A stretch of DNA of 38,025 nt, taken from a virus. The stretch spans positions 1-38,025 of the IMG/VR virus record IMGVR_UViG_3300021087_000036. One strand, given 5' to 3'. The translations under genes and the position numbers were made by a program. Positions 33,184 to 38,025 of this stretch are shown in pieces. Position 1 is the first letter of the stretch. Each line of letters opens with the position of its first letter. The notes under the pieces are model-generated. The model saw only the letters and a list, made by a program, of their open reading frames with translations. It had not been told where the DNA came from and made no database searches.

Positions 33184-34446
33184 ATGGCAGAAACACTAAA
33201 AGTATTTAAAAATGTTAATGACGTCGTTCCCTCGACAGCTCAAAATGCGGGGTCCGCAGCTTTAGAGATAGACATAGTGACTACATCAGCATCTGAAAGA
33301 GCCGTCATTAAGGATGTGGTTTTTCAGGTTGATTCAAATAGTGTCGCTGGTAAAGGAAAGACTCGTGTGCCAACTCCTACTCTTGATTTAGATGGGCATA
33401 CCCATACTACAGGAGCAGATTCAGCTTTTTCACTAGATGGCAACCTTATAGTTGGTCCCAGTTCAACATTAAAGATTATAGCTACTCCTACTACTGACAC
33501 AGGTTGGGCAGGTTCATTTGAAGGCATGTTTTTTGCCGAGGGCTCCACTGGCATACAATATATGACTGGTCCAGGAACAGGTTCGCCGACATCGATGACC
33601 ACAAAGACTCAATACACCTCTTCTGGTACTAACGCTGATGATGCTGTCGCAGCGGTACCTCCTTCTGGAGCTACAGGCGGTGGAGATGGTTCTACCCCCT
33701 ACTTTTACAGACAATATAGCAACAATATTTATAAATATAGGGGATCACAGACTGCTCTGGCTTCGTGGAGTCTTCCTTCTACCTCCTATGCTATAACAGC
33801 AGATGACGAGTACCTTTATAGCTCTGCTAGTGGAACTACCACTGACCTCTATAGAACAAGCTTAAAGGACCATACCTATAGCACGCTGACCACAGGTAGC
33901 ACTTATGAAGCATGTCAAGGGAATCAAGGATCATACTTGCTACATCATGACGGTAAGCTTTGGTCTAAAAGAGAAGGGGGGAACCAGAATTTATGGGAAA
34001 TTAATCTTAGTGGGCTGACTGTAACACAGCATACCAACTCTAACTTTAATGTCGGTAGCTATTGTGATGGTGCCTGTATAGTAACACCGGTGAGCGGGCC
34101 ATATGCTGGAAAGGCATTAATCATAGAGCAGGGAACTAGTCACTGGAGTTATTTCGATATAGCTACCAGCACTGTAACAAGAGTCGCTAATGGTACCAGT
34201 GGATCAACGGAATATGCACAAGGTGGTAGCGAAATTGCGCCGGGAGTAGCCTTGATCTTTACTGAATGGAGCGATCAATGTGTATTAATAGACATGAATC
34301 CCAGCACTCCCACATGGGTTCGGGGTGTTTCTAGTCCTTTTGTAACACAAACAGCGTTTGGAAACAGATTTGGTTTCGCAGGTTATATGAAACACAATAC
34401 AGGCATTACTTACAGCGCCTATGCATCAGGCATAGAAATTACATAG
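33184..34446 (+). CDS. Tail-associated beta-rich protein, paralogue 2
   Basis: The 420-residue tandem relative of the previous gene is collinear along its whole length, apart from short insertions near residues 12-25 and 55. The same blade-like units are visible (NNIYKYRGSQTALASWSLPS, DEYLYSSASGTTTDLYRTSL, HHDGKLWSKREGGNQNLWEI, TSHWSYFDIATSTVTRVANG). Conservation is strongest in the N-terminal beta sandwich and in the STEYAQGG.EIAPGV segment. The proposed blade loops differ more. That is the expected outcome if the N-terminus anchors the protein and the propeller face binds different targets. It starts nine bases after the first copy, with the same ACTAAA spacing. Confidence 0.7.
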   Translation: MAETLKVFKNVNDVVPSTAQNAGSAALEIDIVTTSASERAVIKDVVFQVDSNSVAGKGKTRVPTPTLDLDGHTHTTGADSAFSLDGNLIVGPSSTLKIIATPTTDTGWAGSFEGMFFAEGSTGIQYMTGPGTGSPTSMTTKTQYTSSGTNADDAVAAVPPSGATGGGDGSTPYFYRQYSNNIYKYRGSQTALASWSLPSTSYAITADDEYLYSSASGTTTDLYRTSLKDHTYSTLTTGSTYEACQGNQGSYLLHHDGKLWSKREGGNQNLWEINLSGLTVTQHTNSNFNVGSYCDGACIVTPVSGPYAGKALIIEQGTSHWSYFDIATSTVTRVANGTSGSTEYAQGGSEIAPGVALIFTEWSDQCVLIDMNPSTPTWVRGVSSPFVTQTAFGNRFGFAGYMKHNTGITYSAYASGIEIT

Positions 34447-34456
34447 AGGTTAAATT

Positions 34457-35293
34457 ATGGCTTTAACAGCAAAAACAGGAGGAGCAGCAGCAGCAGCATC
34501 AAGCGGTGGAGGTGCAGCCGTAGGTCAAGCACTATACAATCTTGGGGGTTTATCATATTGGACATGTCCAACAGGGGTGACTTCAGTTTGCGTAGTATGT
34601 ATTGGCGGCGGTGAAGCAATGCACGGAGCCGTATGGGCAAATGATGGCGGTCGAGGTGGAGGCTTAGGCTGGAAGAATAATATTCCAGTTACTGCAGGTA
34701 CTGTATATGATGTAATGGTTGGTAGAGCCGGTGGTGCTGGCACTGACCCACACAATACAGCATCAACTAATAATTATCATGGTGGTGATTCGTATTTTAT
34801 AGATACTTCCACAGTATGCGGTCAAGGCGGTGGTAAAGGCTCGGGATTCACTGGTGACGGTGGTGGTAACGGCGGCACTAGTCCAAGCTGGGGCTGGGGT
34901 TGCGGTGCTGGAGGTTATACCGGTGATGGCGGAACTGGAGCTACAGATCCAGGAGCTGGTGGTGGCGGTGCTAGTGGTAGTCCTTACAGTTCTACACACG
35001 GTGGTGCTTCTGGTGGCGGTACTGGTCCTTGGGGACAAGGCCCTTCAGGGACAGCAGCAAACTATGCTGGCGGAGAAGGTGGATCTGGAGGAGAAAGTGG
35101 GTTGTGTGGTGAAAATAATTGGTGGGGTAAAGGCGTAAAACAGCGCAAAGGTGGAGATTATGGTGGTGGTGCTGGTGGTGCTGGCACTACTGAATGGAGT
35201 GGAGGCGGGCATCATCCTGGCGGAAGAGGTTGTGTTCGTATTATATGGGGTGAAGGACGAAAGTTCCCAGATACTAAGACAGGAGATATGTAA
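34457..35293 (+). CDS. Glycine-rich tail adhesin, second type
   Basis: The 278-residue protein has an N-terminal alanine/glycine linker. It continues with a beta domain (LYNLGGLSYWTCPTGVTSVC, VVCIGGGEAMHGAVW, VPVTAGTVYDVMVG-like strands), the pattern of glycine-rich adhesins that start 'WtvP.GvtsV.vv.vGgGg'. About residues 95-260 are glycine-rich motifs with variable loops holding Trp, Tyr and Cys. It ends GGRGCVRIIWGEGRKFPDTK; 'G.VRIIWG.GR.FP.T' is a conserved closing motif of phage fibre proteins in aquatic environments. The presence of six or more cysteines is unusual in a fibre tip. It precedes an assembly chaperone with a TAATG overlap, consistent with a fibre-tip protein plus its helper. 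Confidence 0.75.
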   Translation: MALTAKTGGAAAAASSGGGAAVGQALYNLGGLSYWTCPTGVTSVCVVCIGGGEAMHGAVWANDGGRGGGLGWKNNIPVTAGTVYDVMVGRAGGAGTDPHNTASTNNYHGGDSYFIDTSTVCGQGGGKGSGFTGDGGGNGGTSPSWGWGCGAGGYTGDGGTGATDPGAGGGGASGSPYSSTHGGASGGGTGPWGQGPSGTAANYAGGEGGSGGESGLCGENNWWGKGVKQRKGGDYGGGAGGAGTTEWSGGGHHPGGRGCVRIIWGEGRKFPDTKTGDM

Positions 35294-35670
35294 TGACAGT
35301 ATATTATAATTTAGTAGATGAGGATGGTAATGTAGTCGAAGGCCCTATTTCTTATCCAGACGTGAAACGGAAAACTGGTCTAAAAGATCAAGTCGGTTTA
35401 GACGAACTTGGATGGAAAGAGCACTTCCCCCCACTGATTGCCCCAGTATGGACAGAGGAGCAGATTGCAACGTTTATTAGAAGTACTCGTGATGCTATCT
35501 TAGCTCACTGCGATTGGACACAGACTGCGGATAGTCCTTTATCAGATGCCAAAAAAGCCGAATGGGCTACTTACAGACAGAAACTTAGAGATATGCCTGC
35601 AGATAACGATGATGTTGAAACCGAAGGGTTTGAACCAGATGATATAACGTTTCCTACTGAACCTTCATAG
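35293..35670 (+). CDS. Tail fibre assembly chaperone-like protein
   Basis: The 125-residue protein ends the rightward structural operon. Its C-terminal half has the Phage_tail_APC pattern: a helix with IRSTRDAILAHCDWTQTADS followed by PLSDAKKAEWATYRQKLRDM and a proline. The N-terminal part (YYNLVDEDGNVVEGPISYPD) is a short beta module typical of tail fibre assembly proteins. Such proteins help fibres or adhesins fold or attach and are usually encoded directly after the fibre they serve, here the glycine-rich adhesin. The acidic end (NDDVETEGFEPDDITF) looks flexible. The start overlaps the adhesin's stop. Confidence 0.82.
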   Translation: MTVYYNLVDEDGNVVEGPISYPDVKRKTGLKDQVGLDELGWKEHFPPLIAPVWTEEQIATFIRSTRDAILAHCDWTQTADSPLSDAKKAEWATYRQKLRDMPADNDDVETEGFEPDDITFPTEPS

Positions 35671-35676
35671 GCTTAG

Positions 35677-35716
35677 TACTTAGGTTAGTCCCACTACCTT
35701 GGGACCGACCTAAGTA
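35677..35716. terminator. Long inverted repeat between convergent operons, probable bidirectional terminator
   Basis: TACTTAGGT (35677-35685) pairs with ACCTAAGTA (35708-35716), and, after a two-base mismatch, GTCCC (35688-35692) pairs with GGGAC (35701-35705) around an eight-base loop. It sits between two converging genes. Neither side has a strong T run, so it may act as a weak terminator, a 3' end protector or a processing site rather than a classical terminator. Confidence 0.65.
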
Positions 35717-35730
35717 TGTCTTAAAACTGC

Positions 35731-36579
35731 TTATTTTATAGTCACTGGCATTGCTGTTTTATTTTTTTCATACATAATAAATGTGCGTTGTTGGTATTCC
35801 CACGGAGAGACTAATTTAAAGTTAGATATGCCCATTTTTTCGTACATTGGTAAATCAAAATAAAACTCACTCCAATTTATATCATCATTATAAAATGTGC
35901 GTTCTAATCCCAAATCATAGAAACTACACTGCATTTTAGTTGCTGTTCCAGATGCTGAGTCCTTATTATATATAGATGTTGTATTATAACAAACCTTACT
36001 AGGACAATTATAAGAACATTCTACGTTCATAAATAATCTCAACAAATCTTTTCTTTTAATACTTTCTATAAATTTAATATCATCATTACTATGAATAGGT
36101 AAAACAATCGTATCATATAATCCTAATGCGACTTTCTTTTCATAGTGTTTATTATCAGTAATAGCTTGTATACAACTTGCTTCAATTTTATAATCTGGAA
36201 AATCATTTCTAATACATTCAGCCAACTTATCAGTTGCAACAATAATACCGTTTCCTTTTCGATGATAACGTTTTAAAGTATCAAGACTTCCTTTATACAT
36301 ATCATCACTAAAAACTTTAGAAGACAAAGGCATTTTTATACCTATATTATGATCATATAACCAATATTCATCTAATCTGGTTAAATTAATCACATTCTCT
36401 GGAGTAATTCTGCCCCCTTTAAGCGGAGAATGTCCTTCAACAACGCCAAAAGCATAGTCTATATCATCATAGTCAAATTCAAAATTACTATGAATCCTTG
36501 CATGGCTTCTTTGAAGATCCAACCAATCTCTGATATGAAAGTGCCAGTCTTTTCGGCCTGAACATGAAATATTAAACAT
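35731..36579 (-). CDS. Unknown protein with CX3CX4C cysteine cluster
   Basis: I cannot name this 282-residue protein with confidence. It begins MFNISCSGRKDWHFHIRDWL. A central part reads GNGIIVATDKLAECIRNDFP, then YDTIVLPIHSNDDIKFIESI, then a cluster with Cys188, Cys192 and Cys197 (NVECSYNCPSKVCYNTTS) and a further Cys near 217. Alternating strands and helices, the 'IIVATDKLAE.IR..FP.YKIEAS' and 'LFMNVECSYNCP..VCY' phrases resemble uncharacterised TIM-barrel-like proteins loosely related to peptidase U32, where clustered cysteines bind iron-sulfur. The radical SAM CX3CX2C motif is absent. It lies 14 bases after nrdB on the same strand and so belongs to its operon. An oxidoreductive or RNA/metabolite role is only a guess. 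Confidence 0.6.
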   Translation of the reverse strand: MFNISCSGRKDWHFHIRDWLDLQRSHARIHSNFEFDYDDIDYAFGVVEGHSPLKGGRITPENVINLTRLDEYWLYDHNIGIKMPLSSKVFSDDMYKGSLDTLKRYHRKGNGIIVATDKLAECIRNDFPDYKIEASCIQAITDNKHYEKKVALGLYDTIVLPIHSNDDIKFIESIKRKDLLRLFMNVECSYNCPSKVCYNTTSIYNKDSASGTATKMQCSFYDLGLERTFYNDDINWSEFYFDLPMYEKMGISNFKLVSPWEYQQRTFIMYEKNKTAMPVTIK

Positions 36580-36593
36580 TATGTTTTTCCTTG

Positions 36594-37553
36594 TTATTTA
36601 AATATATCTTTCCAATTCCCAGTTGTACTGGCTTTGGAGTATTCTGTAGCCCTATTTTCAAAGAAATTAGTGTGCTCTACTCCATTTAACATATAGTCTA
36701 GCCAAGTTAGGGGGTTGGTAGTGCTTCCAAATATCTTTTTCATGCCCAGTCCTAGTAAACGTCTATCAGCAATATATCTGATATACTCTTTCACCTCTTC
36801 AGGTGTTAGATCAGGTACTTCTGCGTTCTCAAAACATAGATCAATAAAAGAATCTTCTAGTTCTACAGTTCTTTCCGCAGCACAGTAGATTTCATACTTT
36901 AAATCATCGTTCCATATATACTTATTTTCTTTAATAAAAGTACGGAATAACTGTGTCATTCCTTCAACGTGTAGACTTTCATCTCGAACAGACCAAGTAA
37001 CAATCTGTCCCATACCTTTCATTAAATTGTGTCTGGGAAAATTTAAAAGAATAGCAAAACTACTAAACAGTTGAACTCCCTCTGTAAATCCTGAGTATAT
37101 AGCCATAGTTTTAGCTAAGTCAGTAGGATTTCGTGTGCCAAAATTACTTAGATACTCATGCTTATCTAACATAGCTTGATACTCTAGAAACATTTGATAC
37201 TCTTCATCAGGGAATCCCAATGTCTCTAATAATAAGGAATACGCTTCCTGATGCACCGCTTCCATAGATGCAAAAGAAGCTAGCATCATTCTTACTTCTG
37301 GCTGTTTAAATGTGGGAAGATAGTGATTAGCATAGCCTGCACATACATCCACGTCTGCTTGTGTAAAGAATCTAAAAATCTGAGTAATTAACTTTCGATT
37401 TTCTACTGTTAATTTTTCTTTATAATCCCTTAAATCATCTGCTAGGTTTACTTCGCTTGGAAGCCAATGCATTTGTTGTTGAAGTTTGTAATTTTCAAAT
37501 GCCCATGGGTAATTGAAAGGCTTGTAATAATTTCGTTCGTCTAATAATCCCAT
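36594..37553 (-). CDS. nrdB: Ribonucleotide reductase class I, small subunit (R2)
   Basis: The 319-residue protein supplies the tyrosyl radical for deoxyribonucleotide synthesis. All six di-iron ligands are in place: Asp67, Glu98, His101, Glu158, Glu192 and His195. The spacings (31 residues from Asp67 to Glu98; 34 from Glu158 to Glu192) equal those of E. coli NrdB. Tyr105, in EAVHQEAYS, sits where E. coli Tyr122 does, so a tyrosyl radical enzyme is expected rather than the class Ic type that lacks it. It starts one base after the nrdA stop, so the subunits are co-translated. The phage probably uses it to make DNA precursors while degrading or outgrowing the host pool. Confidence 0.95.
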   Translation of the reverse strand: MGLLDERNYYKPFNYPWAFENYKLQQQMHWLPSEVNLADDLRDYKEKLTVENRKLITQIFRFFTQADVDVCAGYANHYLPTFKQPEVRMMLASFASMEAVHQEAYSLLLETLGFPDEEYQMFLEYQAMLDKHEYLSNFGTRNPTDLAKTMAIYSGFTEGVQLFSSFAILLNFPRHNLMKGMGQIVTWSVRDESLHVEGMTQLFRTFIKENKYIWNDDLKYEIYCAAERTVELEDSFIDLCFENAEVPDLTPEEVKEYIRYIADRRLLGLGMKKIFGSTTNPLTWLDYMLNGVEHTNFFENRATEYSKASTTGNWKDIFK

Positions 37554-37554
37554 A

Positions 37555-38025
37555 TTAACCTTCGCACGCTAAGCACGTTTCTTCTGAAATTGAATCGAAT
37601 ATATACTGTCTAAGAGCTTCATCAGATACCTTATCTGCGCGTTTTATGGCTTCACTTCTTAAATAATATAGCGTTTTTACTCCTTTTTTCCAAGCCATCA
37701 TATGTACGGCATGGAGCTCTTGCTTTGAAACATCTGCCGGAAAAAATAAATTAAGAGACTGGCTCTGACAAATATGTTCTTGCCTATCAGCGGCAAATTC
37801 TACAATCCATCTTTGATCTATTTCTACTCCGGTCTTAAATATGTCTTTCGTGTCCTGATCTAAAAATTCTAAATGCTGTACTGACCCATCATGTGTAATG
37901 ATGTCTTTCCAAATATCCTCATTATTCATACCTAGTTCATCTAAACAATGCTCTAAGTATTCGTTTTTGAGGAGACTACTTCCTGTCTTAGTTTTTTGTA
38001 CAAATGCATTAGCGCGGTAGGGTTC
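37555..38025 (-). CDS. nrdA: Ribonucleotide reductase class I, large subunit, C-terminal part (5' end outside window)
   Basis: The frame is open to the window edge and gives 156 residues of the end of the catalytic subunit. The sequence upstream of the internal ATG at 37929 (RANAFVQKTKTGSSLLKNEY, LEHCLDELG) belongs to the same protein, so that ATG is not the start. Conserved marks are QSQSLNLFFPAD, which borders the active-site barrel, and KGVKTLYYLRSEA. The final CLACEG carries the paired cysteines that pass electrons from thioredoxin or glutaredoxin to the active site. It is directly followed by nrdB. The allosteric ATP cone and active-site cysteines would lie upstream, outside this window. 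Confidence 0.93.
   Translation of the reverse strand, partial: EPYRANAFVQKTKTGSSLLKNEYLEHCLDELGMNNEDIWKDIITHDGSVQHLEFLDQDTKDIFKTGVEIDQRWIVEFAADRQEHICQSQSLNLFFPADVSKQELHAVHMMAWKKGVKTLYYLRSEAIKRADKVSDEALRQYIFDSISEETCLACEG

Noticed and set aside
35731-36579. Radical SAM enzyme call for the cysteine-cluster protein
   Set aside because: The spacing is CX3CX4C rather than CX3CX2C, and the cluster is in the C-terminal half instead of near the N-terminus.

Overview
The window is the virion-structure half of a tailed bacteriophage genome (Caudoviricetes). It has an HK97-type head and a long, non-contractile, lambda-type tail, so a siphovirus is most likely. The DNA is AT-rich by eye. It carries textbook bacterial sigma70 promoters (TTGACA/TATAAT, 17-base spacer), Shine-Dalgarno sites and many TAATG or ATGA gene overlaps. 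Large glycine-rich and repeat-built tail fibres plus class Ia ribonucleotide reductase genes fit a lytic phage, possibly of an aquatic bacterium. The host cannot be named from this sequence. No integrase, lysis gene, tRNA, CRISPR array or insertion sequence was seen. No gene-free stretch exceeds about 120 bases.

Layout, + strand. Head module (1-5538): the end of the portal gene, a small unknown gene, a fused prohead protease/scaffold/major capsid gene, a gp6-like connector, a long neck protein with a gp10-like end, and a tail terminator. Tail shaft (5599-11264): tail tube protein with an inserted domain, the G/GT tail-assembly chaperones joined by a programmed -1 frameshift, and the tape measure protein. 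Tail tip (11264-21630), in lambda order M, L, K, I-J: the last two are one 2751-residue protein that also ends in an S74 auto-cleaving chaperone. Hairpin terminators follow both the capsid and the tail-tube genes, as expected if the two most abundant proteins are transcribed above the rest.

Accessory tail-fibre region (21611-35670): about 14 kb of fibre and adhesin genes. Several are paralogues: three proteins with a shared N-terminal adaptor, two tandem 416/420-residue proteins, and two glycine-rich adhesins. A 672-residue protein is made of eleven sugar-binding-like repeats. The region contains two near-identical copies of a promoter cassette (about 22691-22782 and 29796-29887). A cupin and a 2-oxoglutarate/Fe(II) oxygenase lie next to a glycine-rich adhesin with collagen-like segments, suggesting the phage may hydroxylate its own fibre. 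The region ends with a tail-fibre assembly chaperone.

Minus strand (35731-38025): nrdA (partial, running off the window), nrdB, and a gene for an unrecognised cysteine-cluster protein. These converge on the structural operon at a long perfect-armed hairpin (35677-35716).
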